From JAJPKK01 sp963747835 (GTDB lineage: Bacteria; Pseudomonadota; Alphaproteobacteria; Rhizobiales; Xanthobacteraceae), in assembly GCA_963747835.1 (NCBI GenBank), contig CAVVGO010000005.1, positions 1,674,001-1,738,000 of the forward strand: a DNA stretch of 64,000 nt, read 5' to 3'. The notes beneath the pieces are model-generated. The model made no database searches. It had not been told where the DNA came from and saw only the letters and a list, made by a program, of their open reading frames with translations. The first letter of the stretch is position 1. Every line of letters starts with the position of its first letter. Shown one piece after another: positions 27,630 to 38,024 of the stretch. A program made the translations under genes and the position numbers.

Positions 27630-29683
27630 CCAAGATCCTCGTCGACGATGTCGAGGTGGATGTTCCGCCCGAATACACGCTGCTCCAGGCCTGCGAGGCC
27701 GCCGGCGCGGAAATCCCGCGCTTCTGCTTTCACGAGCGGCTTTCGATCGCCGGCAACTGCCGCATGTGCCTGGTCGAGCTTGCGGGCTCGCCCAAGCCGG
27801 TCGCGAGTTGCGCGTGGGGCGTGCGCGATTGCCGCCCGGGTCCAAAGGGCGAGCCGCCCGCGGTCAAGACCAAGTCTCCCATGGTGAAGAAGGCGCGCGA
27901 AGGGGTGATGGAGTTCCTGCTCATCAATCACCCGCTCGACTGCCCGATCTGCGACCAGGGCGGCGAATGCGACCTGCAGGACCAGGCCATGGCCTACGGC
28001 GTCGACACCTCGCGCTTCCATGAGAACAAGCGCGCTGTCGAGGACAAGTATTTGGGCGCGCTGGTCAAGACCTCCATGAACCGCTGCATCCAGTGCACCC
28101 GCTGCGTGCGCTTCGCCACCGAAGTGGCCGGCGTGCCCGAGCTCGGCGCCATCGGTCGCGGCGAGGACATGGAGATCACAACCTATCTCGAGCAGGCCAT
28201 GATGTCGGAGCTGCAAGGCAACGTAGTCGATCTCTGCCCGGTTGGTGCGCTGACGTCCAAACCTTATGCGTTCGCGGCGCGTCCGTGGGAACTCGGCAAG
28301 ACCGAGTTGATCGACGCCAACGACGCGGTCGGCAGCGCGATCCGGGTCGATACCCGCGGCCGCGAGGTGATGCGCATCCTGCCGCGCGTCAATGAGGACG
28401 TGAACGAGGAGTGGATTTCCGACAAGACCCGCCATGTAGTCGACGGGCTGCGGGTGCAACGCCTCGATAAGCCCTACGTCCGCGAGGCGGGGCGGCTGCG
28501 GCCCGCGACTTGGCCCGAGGCGTTCCGGGCGATCGCCGCCAGGATCAAGGCGACGCCGCACGGGCGGATCGGCGCCATCGCGGGCGATCTTGCCGCCGTC
28601 GAGGAGATGTATGCGCTCAAGGACCTGGTGACGCGGCTCGGCTCGGCCAATATCGATTGCCGCCAGGACGGTGCCGCGCTCGATCCCAAATGGGGCCGCG
28701 CCAGCTACCTGTTCAACGCCACCATCCCAGGCATCGAGGAGGCCGACGGCCTGATGATCATCGGCGCCAATCCGCGCCGGGAAGCGCCGGTGCTCAACGC
28801 CCGCATCCGCAAGCGCTGGCGTAGCGGCGGCCTCAAGATCGGCGTCATCGGCGAGCGCGCGGACCTCACCTACGACTACGCCTATCTGGGCGCCGGTCCG
28901 GAGACGCTGGCGGGCTTCGTCGATCACGCTCCCGCCAAGCTGCAACGCCAGATCTGGCTCGTCGGGCAGGGCGCGCTGACGCGTCCGGACGGCGCCGCGG
29001 TGGTCTCCGCGGTTGCAAAGGCGGCGCTGTCGACCGGAGCCCTGTTGGAGGGCTGGAACGGCTTCTCGGTGCTGCATACCGCGGCGGCGCGGGTCGGCGG
29101 CCTCGATATCGGCTTCGTGCCCGGCGGGGGGGGTGTGGCGGCGGCCGGCATGGCGGCAGGCGGGGTTGATCTGCTGTTCCTGCTCGGGGCCGACGAGATC
29201 GATGTCGAGCCGGGTCCGTTCGTCGTCTACGTCGGCACCCATGGCGATCGCGGCGCTCACCGCGCCGACGTAATCCTGCCGGGTGCCGCTTATACGGAAA
29301 AGTCGGGCATCTACGTCAACACCGAAGGCCGCGTGCAGATGGCGGGCCGCGCTGCCTTTCCGCCCGGCGACGCGCGCGAGGATTGGTCGATCCTGCGGGC
29401 GCTGTCGCAAGCTGTCGAATGCAAGCTGCCCTACGATTCGCTCGCGCAACTGCGCGGCACCCTGTACAAGGCCTATCCGCATCTCCAGCGCGTCGACACC
29501 ATCGCGCCGGCCGATCCGGAGGATATCCGCAAGCTTGCGGCGCTTGGCGGCACCATGGACAAGGCGCCATTCCGGTCTCCGATCGAGGACTTCTATCTCA
29601 CCAACCCCATCGCGCGCGCTTCGGCGGTGATGGCGGAATGCTCCGCGCTCGCCGAGCGCGCCACCGCGACCGCGGCGGAGTAA
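27626..29683 (+). CDS. nuoG: NADH-quinone oxidoreductase subunit G
   Basis: The 685-residue largest peripheral subunit has an N-terminal [2Fe-2S] ferredoxin domain with Cys34, Cys45, Cys48 and the Cys of VASCAWGV. A His-Cys [4Fe-4S] N5 site follows (HPLDCPICDQGGECDLQ), then the N4 site (NRCIQCTRCVRFATE). The rest is a molybdopterin-oxidoreductase-like fold without the cofactor. The start overlaps the stop of the small membrane-protein gene (ATGA). Length and motifs are normal, and the frame is intact over its full 2 kb. Confidence 0.95.
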   Translation: MTKILVDDVEVDVPPEYTLLQACEAAGAEIPRFCFHERLSIAGNCRMCLVELAGSPKPVASCAWGVRDCRPGPKGEPPAVKTKSPMVKKAREGVMEFLLINHPLDCPICDQGGECDLQDQAMAYGVDTSRFHENKRAVEDKYLGALVKTSMNRCIQCTRCVRFATEVAGVPELGAIGRGEDMEITTYLEQAMMSELQGNVVDLCPVGALTSKPYAFAARPWELGKTELIDANDAVGSAIRVDTRGREVMRILPRVNEDVNEEWISDKTRHVVDGLRVQRLDKPYVREAGRLRPATWPEAFRAIAARIKATPHGRIGAIAGDLAAVEEMYALKDLVTRLGSANIDCRQDGAALDPKWGRASYLFNATIPGIEEADGLMIIGANPRREAPVLNARIRKRWRSGGLKIGVIGERADLTYDYAYLGAGPETLAGFVDHAPAKLQRQIWLVGQGALTRPDGAAVVSAVAKAALSTGALLEGWNGFSVLHTAAARVGGLDIGFVPGGGGVAAAGMAAGGVDLLFLLGADEIDVEPGPFVVYVGTHGDRGAHRADVILPGAAYTEKSGIYVNTEGRVQMAGRAAFPPGDAREDWSILRALSQAVECKLPYDSLAQLRGTLYKAYPHLQRVDTIAPADPEDIRKLAALGGTMDKAPFRSPIEDFYLTNPIARASAVMAECSALAERATATAAE

Positions 29684-29687
29684 CACG

Positions 29688-30713
29688 ATGGCCGATCTTT
29701 GGACCAATTATATCTGGCCGTTGGGCGTGATCATCGTCGAGAGCGTGGTGATGCTCGTGGTCCTGCTCATCGGCGTCGCCTATATCCTGCTTGCCGACCG
29801 CAAGATCTGGGCGGCGGTGCAGCTTCGGCGCGGTCCGAACGTGGTGGGCCCGTGGGGACTTTTGCAGAGCTTCGCCGATCTTCTCAAGTTCGTCTTCAAG
29901 GAGCCGATCATCCCGGCCGGTGCCAACAAGGGCGTGTTCCTGCTGGCGCCGCTGGTGTCCTGCGTCCTCGCGCTTGGCGCCTGGGCGGTGATTCCGGTCG
30001 ATGCCGGCTGGGTGATTTCCAACATCAATGTCGGGGTTCTCTACATCTTCGCGATCTCCTCCCTCGGCGTCTATGGCATTATCATGGGCGGCTGGGCGTC
30101 GAACTCGAAATACCCGTTCCTGTCGGCGCTGCGGTCGGCCGCCCAGATGGTGTCCTACGAGGTCTCGATCGGCTTTGTATTCGTGACGGTCCTGTTGTGC
30201 GTCGGCTCGCTCAACCTGAGCGCCGTCGTGGAAGCGCAGAAATCGGATTGGGGAATGTTCGGCTGGTACTGGCTGTGGCTGTTCCCGATGTTCATCGTTT
30301 TTTTCATCTCGGCGCTTGCCGAGACCAACCGTCCGCCGTTCGACCTCGTCGAGGCGGAGTCCGAGCTCGTCGCCGGCTTCATGGTGGAATACGGCTCGAC
30401 ACCGTACATGCTGTTCATGCTCGCCGAATACGTGGCGATCACCACCATGTGCGCCATGACCACCATACTGTTCCTGGGCGGATGGCTGCCGCCGTTCCCG
30501 GTCGTACCCTTCATTTGGATACCGGGCGTGATCTGGTTCGTGCTCAAGGTGGGGTTCGTGTTCTTCATGTTCGCCCTGGTGAAGGCGTTCGTGCCGCGCT
30601 ATCGCTACGATCAGTTGATGCGCCTCGGCTGGAAGGTCTTCCTGCCGATCTCGCTTGCAATGGTGGTCATCGTGGCGGCGGTTCTCCAGTTCGGCGGGTT
30701 CGCGCCCCAATGA
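29688..30713 (+). CDS. nuoH: NADH-quinone oxidoreductase subunit H
   Basis: The 341-residue membrane subunit joins the two arms and lines the quinone channel. About eight TM helices are visible. The conserved loops LADRKIWAAVQLRRGPN and ETNRPPFDLVEAESELVAGF, which bear the acidic residues of the quinone-coupled proton path, are complete. It begins four bases after nuoG. Confidence 0.95.
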   Translation: MADLWTNYIWPLGVIIVESVVMLVVLLIGVAYILLADRKIWAAVQLRRGPNVVGPWGLLQSFADLLKFVFKEPIIPAGANKGVFLLAPLVSCVLALGAWAVIPVDAGWVISNINVGVLYIFAISSLGVYGIIMGGWASNSKYPFLSALRSAAQMVSYEVSIGFVFVTVLLCVGSLNLSAVVEAQKSDWGMFGWYWLWLFPMFIVFFISALAETNRPPFDLVEAESELVAGFMVEYGSTPYMLFMLAEYVAITTMCAMTTILFLGGWLPPFPVVPFIWIPGVIWFVLKVGFVFFMFALVKAFVPRYRYDQLMRLGWKVFLPISLAMVVIVAAVLQFGGFAPQ

Positions 30714-30735
30714 GAATTCCAATGAGGCTATCCCG

Positions 30736-31225
30736 ATGAGTTCTCGACCAGGCCGCACGCTCACTGTTTCTCAAGGAGTTCGTCGGCGCCATCGCGCTGT
30801 CCATGCGTTACTTCTTCAAGCGCAAGGCGACCCTCAACTATCCGTTCGAGAAGGGTCCGATCTCGCCGCGCTTCCGTGGCGAGCATGCGTTGCGCCGCTA
30901 CCCCAACGGCGAAGAGCGCTGCATCGCCTGCAAGCTGTGCGAGGCGATCTGCCCGGCCCAGGCGATCACCATTGAGGCGGGGCCGCGGCGCAACGACGGG
31001 ACCCGGCGCACCACCCGCTACGACATCGACATGGTGAAATGCATCTATTGCGGCCTATGCCAGGAGGCCTGCCCGGTCGATGCCATCGTGGAGGGCCCCA
31101 ATTTCGAATTTGCCGTCGAGACGCGCGAGGAACTCTACTACGACAAGGAGCGCCTGCTCGCCAACGGCGACCGCTGGGAGCGCGAGATTGCCAAGAACCT
31201 AGAGCTCGACGCCCCGTACAGGTAA
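30736..31225 (+). CDS. nuoI: NADH-quinone oxidoreductase subunit I (one frameshift near start)
   Basis: The subunit carries two [4Fe-4S] clusters (N6a, N6b) bound by CIACKLCEAICP and CIYCGLCQEACP. The native N-terminus LDQAARSLFLKEFVGAIALS is readable directly upstream of MRYFFKRK but has no start in that frame. One extra T at about 30741 separates it from the ATG at 30736 (ATGAGT-T-CTCGAC). With this base removed the protein has 162 residues, the family length. An internal start at 30803 would give only 140 residues and lose the membrane-anchoring helix. The shift is probably a sequencing error. Confidence 0.92.
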
Positions 31226-31229
31226 CCCC

Positions 31230-31847
31230 ATGACCGTCGCCGCGCTGTTCTTCTATCTCTTCGCCAGCATCTGCGTGGCGTCCGCCGTGATGGTGATCGC
31301 GTCGAAGAACCCGGTCCATTCGGTGCTGTTCCTGATCCTTGCCTTCGTCAACGCGGCGGGCCTGTTCGTGCTGCTCGGCGCCGAGTTCCTGGCGATGATC
31401 CTGGTCATCGTCTACGTCGGCGCGGTCGCGGTGCTGTTCCTGTTCGTTGTCATGATGCTCGATGTCGACTTTACCGAACTGCGCCAGGGCTTCCTCAACT
31501 ACGCGCCGGTCGGCGGCTTGATAGGGGGCATTCTCCTGGTCGAGCTGGTATTCTTCGTGCTGGCAAATTGGGTCACCAGTCCAGGCGCCTTGACGGTGAT
31601 CGCGACGCCGATCCCGTCTCTCGACACCACCTCCAATACGGCCGCGCTCGGCCTCGTGCTGTATACCCGCTACGTCTATTTCTTCCAGGCGGCGGGGCTC
31701 GTGCTGCTGGTTGCTATGATCGGTGCCATCGTGCTGACGCTGCGCCACAAGCCCAGCGTCAAGCGCCAGAACGTCGCCGATCAGGTCGCCCGCACCAAGG
31801 CGACCGCGATCGAAATTCGACGCGTGCGGCCGGGGCAGGGGGTCTAA
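31230..31847 (+). CDS. nuoJ: NADH-quinone oxidoreductase subunit J
   Basis: The 205-residue membrane subunit has five hydrophobic segments and the characteristic ALFFYLFASICVASAVMVI start and GAEFLAMILVIVYVGAVAVL third helix, whose pi-bulge region helps couple quinone chemistry to proton pumping. The polar Lys/Arg-rich C-terminus (KPSVKRQNVADQVART) is a cytoplasmic tail. It starts four bases after nuoI and ends three bases before nuoK. Confidence 0.95.
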   Translation: MTVAALFFYLFASICVASAVMVIASKNPVHSVLFLILAFVNAAGLFVLLGAEFLAMILVIVYVGAVAVLFLFVVMMLDVDFTELRQGFLNYAPVGGLIGGILLVELVFFVLANWVTSPGALTVIATPIPSLDTTSNTAALGLVLYTRYVYFFQAAGLVLLVAMIGAIVLTLRHKPSVKRQNVADQVARTKATAIEIRRVRPGQGV

Positions 31848-31850
31848 GCG

Positions 31851-32159
31851 ATGACGATTGGAATCGGCCACTATCTCGTTGTCGCCGCGATTCTGTTCAC
31901 GCTCGGCATTTTGGGCATCTTCCTCAATCGCAAGAACGTCATCGTCATCCTGATGTCGATCGAATTGATCCTGCTGGCGGTGAATATCAATTTGGTGGCC
32001 TTCTCCGCCCATCTCGGGGACCTGGTCGGGCAGATCTTCGCCTTGTTCGTGCTCACCGTGGCGGCGGCAGAGGCCGCCATCGGGCTCGCAATACTGGTCG
32101 CCTTCTACCGCAATCGCGGCTCGATCGCCGTCGAAGACGTCAACCTGATGAAGGGCTGA
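31851..32159 (+). CDS. nuoK: NADH-quinone oxidoreductase subunit K
   Basis: The 102-residue, three-helix subunit has conserved glutamates within helices two and three (LMSIELILLAVN and TVAAAEAAIGLAI), part of the E-channel for protons. The length matches the family exactly. nuoL starts eight bases after its stop. Confidence 0.95.
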   Translation: MTIGIGHYLVVAAILFTLGILGIFLNRKNVIVILMSIELILLAVNINLVAFSAHLGDLVGQIFALFVLTVAAAEAAIGLAILVAFYRNRGSIAVEDVNLMKG

Positions 32160-32167
32160 AACCTGCG

Positions 32168-34238
32168 ATGTACCAGGCGATCGTCTTTCTGCCTCTGCTG
32201 GGCGCCATCCTGGCCGGGATCATCGCGCTCGTCGGCGCGCACGCGCGGTTCCCGGGCGGGTCGCCTCGGACCGGCGCGGAGGATCATAGTCACGGTGCGC
32301 CGTCCGCGCAGGGTGGCGCGGCTGCGCTCCATGGTTCCCATGACGAACCGGAAAACCACGAGCCCGCCGCGGCCGGCTCGCGCACCGCCGAACTGATCAC
32401 CACGACGTTCCTCTTCATCTCCATGCTGCTGTCTTGGATCGCCTTCGCGCGGGTGGGATTTGGCCACCAGGAGGTCCATGAGCAGATTATGCCGTTCATC
32501 GTCTCGGGCGATCTCAAGGTCGATTGGGCGCTGCGGGTCGATACCTTGACGGCGGTGATGCTGGTGGTGGTGACCACGGTTTCGGCCCTCGTCCATCTCT
32601 ATTCCATCGGCTATATGGCCGAGGATCCGTACCGGCCGCGCTTTTTCGGCTATCTGTCGTTGTTCACCTTCGCCATGCTGATGCTGGTGACGGCGGACAA
32701 TCTGGTACAGCTGTTCTTCGGCTGGGAGGGTGTCGGCCTCGCGAGCTATCTGCTGATCGGCTTCTGGTACTACAAGCCGGAGGCCAACGCGGCGGCCATG
32801 AAGGCTTTCATCGTCAACCGGATCGGCGATTTCGGCTTTGCGCTCGGGATCTTCGCCGTATTCATGATGACCGGTGCGGTCGATTTCGGCACCGTGTTCG
32901 CCCAGGCGCCCGCACTGGTCGGAAAGTCGATCCATCTCTTCCGCTGGGATGTCGACGCGCTGACCCTGATCTGTCTTTTCCTGTTCATGGGCGCGATGGG
33001 CAAGTCGGCACAGTTCCTGTTGCACACTTGGCTACCCGACGCGATGGAGGGGCCGACGCCGGTGTCGGCCCTGATCCATGCCGCCACCATGGTGACGGCG
33101 GGCGTGTTCATGGTGGCGCGGCTGTCGCCGCTGTTCGAACTGGCACCCGATGCGCTCGACATTCGTCACCATCATCGGTGCCACCACCGCGATGTTCGCC
33201 GCTACCATTGGGCTCGTCCAGAACGACATCAAACGTATCATCGCCTATTCGACCTGCTCGCAGCTTGGCTACATGTTCGTCGCCATGGGGGTTGGGGCCT
33301 ATTCGGTCGGAATGTTCCACCTGTTCACCCACGCCTTCTTCAAGGCGCTGCTGTTCCTCGGCTCGGGCTCCGTGATCACCGCGATGCACCACGAGCAGGA
33401 TATCCGCCACATGGGCGGCCTGCGCACCAAGATCCCGTTCACCTACGCCATGATGGTGGTCGGAACGCTGGCGCTCACCGGCTTTCCGCTGTTCGCCGGC
33501 TACTTCTCCAAGGACGCCATCATCGATGCGGCCTACGCCGGCAAGAACCCCGCGGCACTCTACGGTTTTCTGATGACGCTGGGCGCCGCCGGCCTGACTT
33601 CGTTTTATTCCTGGCGCCTCATCTTCAAGACCTTCCATGGCCGCCCGCGTGATCAGGCACATTTCGACGCCGCCCGTGAAAGCCCCGCCACGATGCTGAT
33701 CCCGCTGTTCGTGCTGGCGGTCGGATCGGTGCTGGCGGGCTATCCGTTCACCGACATATTCGCCGGCCATGGCGTTGAGGACTTCTTCCGCGATTCGATC
33801 AAGATGGGCGAGGGCAACACGATCCTGGAGGATATGCACCACGTCAACGAATTGATCTCGTCGCTTCCGACCGTGCTGATGGCGATCGGCTTCGCGGTGG
33901 CGTGGCTGTTCTACATCCGCCGTCCGGACCTGCCGGTCGAGCTCGCCCAGCAGCACCATGCGCTTTATCAATTCCTGCTCAACAAGTGGTATTTCGACGA
34001 GCTCTACGACCGCATTTTCGTGCGGCCGACGCTGTGGCTCGGCCGCCTGTTGTGGAAGGACGGCGATGGCCTTGTGATCGACGGACTGGGGCCCGACGGC
34101 GTGTCGCATCGCGTGCTCGACGTCACCCGCAACGTGGTACGGCTGCAGACCGGCTACATGTATCACTACGCCTTCGCCATGCTGATCGGGGTTGCCGCCT
34201 TCATCACCTGGTTCATGTTTACCGGCGCAGGACACTGA
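32168..34238 (+). CDS. nuoL: NADH-quinone oxidoreductase subunit L (one frameshift)
   Basis: This is the distal antiporter-like proton-pumping subunit. It contains the discontinuous-helix motif around FFGWEGVGLASYLLIGFWY and HTWLPDAMEGPTPVSALIHA. An extra C at about 33156 (GCGCTCGACATTC) shifts the frame after FELAPDAL; the next frame continues TFVTIIGATTAMFAATIGL to the long lateral helix and C-terminus. Repaired length is 689 residues. The loop after helix one (residues about 38-68) is His- and Ala-rich (EDHSHGAPSAQGG, HGSHDEPENH), an insertion relative to E. coli. Confidence 0.93.
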
Positions 34239-34239
34239 G

Positions 34240-35757
34240 ATGGCAAGCTGGCCGATCCTCTCCGTCACCACCTTCTTGCCGGTATTTGGCGCGCTGCTGA
34301 TCATGCTGATGCGCGGCGACCAGCAACGCGCGCTGGATCGCGTTGTGGATCACCATCATCACGTTCGTGATCTCGCTCGATCTGCTGTGGCGGTTCGACC
34401 CCAGTTCGCCGGAATTCCAGTTCGTCGAGCGGAAGCCCTGGCTTGCCGGCACGATCAGCTATCACATGGGGGTCGACGGCATCTCGCTGCCATTCGTGAT
34501 CCTCACGACGGCGTTGATGCCGCTGTGCATCATCGCGAGCTGGCTGCCGATCCAGAAGCGCGTCCGCGAATACATGATCGCATTCCTGGTGCTCGAAACC
34601 TTGATGATCGGCACCTTCTCGGCCCTCGACCTCACCCTGTTCTATCTATTCTTCGAGGGCGGCCTCATTCCGATGTTCCTTATCATCGGGGTGTGGGGCG
34701 GGCCGCGGCGGGTCTACGCGAGCTTCAAGTTTTTCCTCTACACGTTTCTCGGTTCGGTGCTGATGCTACTCGCCATCATGGCGCTCTATTGGGATGCCGG
34801 CACTACTGACATTCCGACCCTCATGCACCACGCCTTCCCGCGCTCGCTGCAGACCTGGGCATGGCTCGCCTTCTTCGCCTCCTTCGCGGTCAAGATGCCG
34901 ATGTGGCCGTTTCACACCTGGCTGCCCGACGCCCATGTGGAGGCGCCGACGGCGGGCTCGGTCATCCTCGCGGCAATCCTGCTGAAGATGGGCGGCTACG
35001 GCTTCCTGCGTTTCTCGCTGCCGATGTTCCCGATTGCGTCGCAGGACTTCGCTCCGCTGGTGTTCTCGCTCTCCGTGGTGGCGATCATCTACACCTCGCT
35101 GGTCGCGATGGTGCAGGAGGACATGAAGAAGCTGATCGCCTATTCCTCCGTCGCCCACATGGGCTTCGTCACGATGGGCATCTTTGCCGTCACGGCCCAG
35201 GGCGTCGGCGGCGGCATCTTCCAGATGGTATCGCACGGCATCGTGTCAGGCGCGCTGTTCCTGTGCGTCGGCGTCGTCTACGACCGCATGCACACGCGCG
35301 AGATCGCCGCCTATGGGGGTCTCGTCAACCGGATGCCGCTCTATGCGGCGGCCTTCATGGTGTTCACGCTTGCCAATGTAGGCTTGCCCGGCACCTCCGG
35401 CTTCGTCGGTGAGTTCCTGTCGCTGATCGGCACTTTCCGGGTCAACGTTGCCGTCGCCACGCTGGCGACGCTCGGCATAATCCTGTCCGCTGCCTATGCG
35501 CTGTGGCTCTATCGCAAGGTGGTTTTCGGCAGGCTGGTAAGCCCTCGCTCGCTGGCATCCTCGATCTCGATGGCCGCGAGATGCTGGTCCTCGCGCCGCT
35601 CGTGGTCTTCACCATCCTGTTCGGTATCTATCCGAAGGCAGTGCTCGACGTGTCGCAGGCGTCGGTCACGGCTTTGATCGACAATTATCATCAGGCGCTT
35701 GGCGCCGCCGGTTCCGCAACCAAGTCCGCGGCGAATTCCGCAACCGTGATGAAATGA
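34240..35757 (+). CDS. nuoM: NADH-quinone oxidoreductase subunit M (two frameshifts)
   Basis: The antiporter-like proton-pumping subunit starts MASWPILSVTTFLPVFGALL. A shift at about 34330 moves reading to ALWITIITFVISLDLLWRFD; a lost base at about 35540 (CTGGTAAGCCC) moves it to KPSLAGILDLDGREMLVLAP and the end. The central part is intact, with KMPMWPFHTWLPDAHVEAPT and the conserved Lys/Glu residues of the proton path. The repaired length is about 505 residues, normal for the group. nuoL ends one base before the start. The breaks look like sequencing errors. Confidence 0.92.
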
Positions 35758-35770
35758 GGCGGATCGCGCC

Positions 35771-37208
35771 ATGAACGAGGTCCAGCGTTTTCCCGACATC
35801 TATCCGATGCTGCCGGAAATGATCCTTGCCATCGGCGCGATGATGGTCCTGATGATGGGCGCCTACCACGGCAACCGCTCGACCGGCGCGGCGATGCGCA
35901 ACGCCGTGATTCTGTTGATCCTTGCGGGCATCGCGGTCGTCGACACCTCCGCCGAGAAGACGATCGCGTTCGGCGGCAGCTTCGTCATTGACGGCTTTGC
36001 GCGATTTCTAAAGATTCTGACGCGTGATCGGCGCGCTCGGCGCACTGCTGCTGTCCGGCGATTTCCTCGACGGGCCGGAGCATCGGAAATTCGAATATCC
36101 GGTACTGATCCTTCTTGCGACCACCGGCATGCTGATGCTGATCTCGGCTGCCGACCTGATCGCGCTCTATCTCGGACTCGAGCTGATGAGCCTTGCGCTT
36201 TACGTGGTGGCGGCGTTCGATCGCGACAATGTGCGCTCGACCGAGGCAGGCCTGAAATATTTCGTGCTCGGCGCGCTGTCGTCGGGAATGCTGCTCTACG
36301 GCTCGTTCGCTGATCTACGGATTCACCGGCACGGTGAATTTCGTCGCCATCGCCCAGGTCGCCGGCCAGGGCGGGGTCGGGCTCACCATCGGGCTGGTGC
36401 TGCTGTTCGCGGGACTGTGTTTCAAGGTCTCGGCGGTGCCGTTCCACATGTGGACGCCGGACGTCTATCAGGGCGCGCCGACGCCGATCACGGCATTTTT
36501 TGCCGCTGCTCCAAAGGTCGCCGCGATCGCGGTGTTCATGCGGGTGGCATTGACGGCGTTTCCCGGGCATCGCGCCGCAGTGGCAGCAGATCATCGTTTT
36601 CGTCTCGATCGCCTCGATGGCGCTGGGCTCATTCGCCGCCATCGGCCAGCGCAACATCAAGCGGCTGATGGCGTATTCCTCGATCGGCCACATGGGTTTC
36701 GCTCTGGTTGGCCTTGCGGCTGGGACCAGCGAGGGCATCCAGGGCGTGCTCGTCTATATGGCGATCTACGTCGCCATGACGCTCGGTACCTTCGCCTGCA
36801 TCATCGCCATGCGCCGTGCCGGGCAGCCCTTCGAGGATATTGCCGATCTCGCCGGCCTCGCGCGCACCATCCGACGATGGCATTCTTCCTCGCCATGCTG
36901 CTGTTCTCCATGGCCGGGGTGCCGCCGCTCGCCGGATTCTTCGCCAAATTCTACGTCTTCCTCGCCGCCATCAAGGCCGGGCTGTTCACCCTCGCCGTGC
37001 TCGGCGTGCTTACCAGCGTGATCGGCGCCTATTACTACCTGATGATCGTCAAGGTGATGTATTTCGACGACCCGGCGCCGGCGTTCGATCCGATGGCGCG
37101 CGGGCTGCGCACGGTGCTCGCCTGGCCGGGCTGTTCGTGATCCTGTTCTTCATCTACCCGAGCCCGCTGGTGGATGCCGCCGGAGTTGCGGCGAAGTCGC
37201 TGTTCTAG
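35771..37208 (+). CDS. nuoN: NADH-quinone oxidoreductase subunit N (five frameshifts)
   Basis: The third antiporter-like subunit is readable as six consecutive frame segments: MNEVQRFPDIYPMLPEMILA; VIGALGALLLSGDFLDGP; LIYGFTGTVNFVAIAQ; IAPQWQQIIVFVSIASM; PTMAFFLAMLLFSMAGVPP; GLFVILFFIYPSPLVDAAG. The shifts lie at about 36023, 36306 and 36565 (extra base) and 36869 and 37121 (lost base). The net result restores 478 residues, the usual NuoN length. VPFHMWTPDVYQGAPTP carries the family motif. An unbroken operon on both sides argues against a true pseudogene. Confidence 0.9.
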
Positions 37209-37213
37209 CCCGG

Positions 37214-38024
37214 ATGGCCGTGCACGGGTACTGGCGGAGCGGCGGTCGGCGCATCGCTTTCCTTGATACCGTCAACTCGACCAATGCCGAAGCGTTGCGG
37301 CGCGTCCGCGCCGGCGAGCGCGGGCCGATTGTGGATCGTGGCGAGGCAACAGGCCGCCGGGCGCGGCCGGCGCGGCCGGGCTTGGGTGTCGCCGCCAGGT
37401 AATCTCTACACGACGCTGCTGCTGACCGATCCGGCGCCGCCCGCGGCGGCGCCGCAACTTGGCATTTGTCGGCGGGACTTGCGCTGCACGATGCGGCTAC
37501 GGCATTGGCGCCGACGCTCGCCGCGCAGCTTGCGCTCAAATGGCCGAACGACATGCTGTGCGGCGGGCGCAAGATCGCCGGCATTCTGATCGAAGGGGAG
37601 GGCGCCCCGCTCGCCGTTGCGGTCGGCATCGGTGTCAATTGCCGCCACCATCCGGCCGGGACCGAGTTTCCGGCGACTGATTTTCCGCCGAGGGCGCCGA
37701 CGTCGAAGCGCCAGACGCTTTGTTCGAGCGGCTCGCGGCGGCGATGCGCGGCGCGGCTTGCCCAATGGGACCGGGGGGCGGGCTTTGCCGTCATCCGGGC
37801 GGCCTGGATCGAGCGCGCCGCATGGGCTCGGCGAACCGATCCGGGTGCGCCTTGCCGACCGCGAGGCGACGGGATATTCGACGCACTATCGACCCGTGCC
37901 GGGCGGCTGCTGCTGCGGCTCGCAACGACGGGTTGAACCGATAGCGGCCGGGGAGGTCTTTCCTCTTGACCGCGTTTCGGCGCACACTGCCGGCCCGCGC
38001 CCGCAAGGCGAAGCGTTGCCCTGA
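37214..38024 (+). CDS. birA: Biotin--[acetyl-CoA-carboxylase] ligase (about seven frameshifts)
   Basis: Biotin protein ligase attaches biotin to the acetyl-CoA carboxylase carrier protein. Its hallmarks are scattered over frames: FLDTVNSTNAEALRR, the biotinyl-AMP loop ARQQAAGRGRRGRAWVSPPG, LALKWPNDMLCGGRKIAGIL and GIGVNCRHHP. Shifts occur near 37328, 37465, 37687, 37750, 37822, 37873 and 37928. The C-terminal SH3-like domain (GEPIRVRLADREATG ... EPIAAGEVFPLD) is recognisable. There is no N-terminal DNA-binding domain, so it is ligase-only. Its place after nuoN and its ATGA overlap with the RNase J gene are typical of Bradyrhizobium-like genomes. Confidence 0.82.

Noticed and set aside
27464..29707. 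747-codon minus-strand open frame
   Set aside because: It is antisense to nuoG and its small neighbour, with no domain-like sequence.
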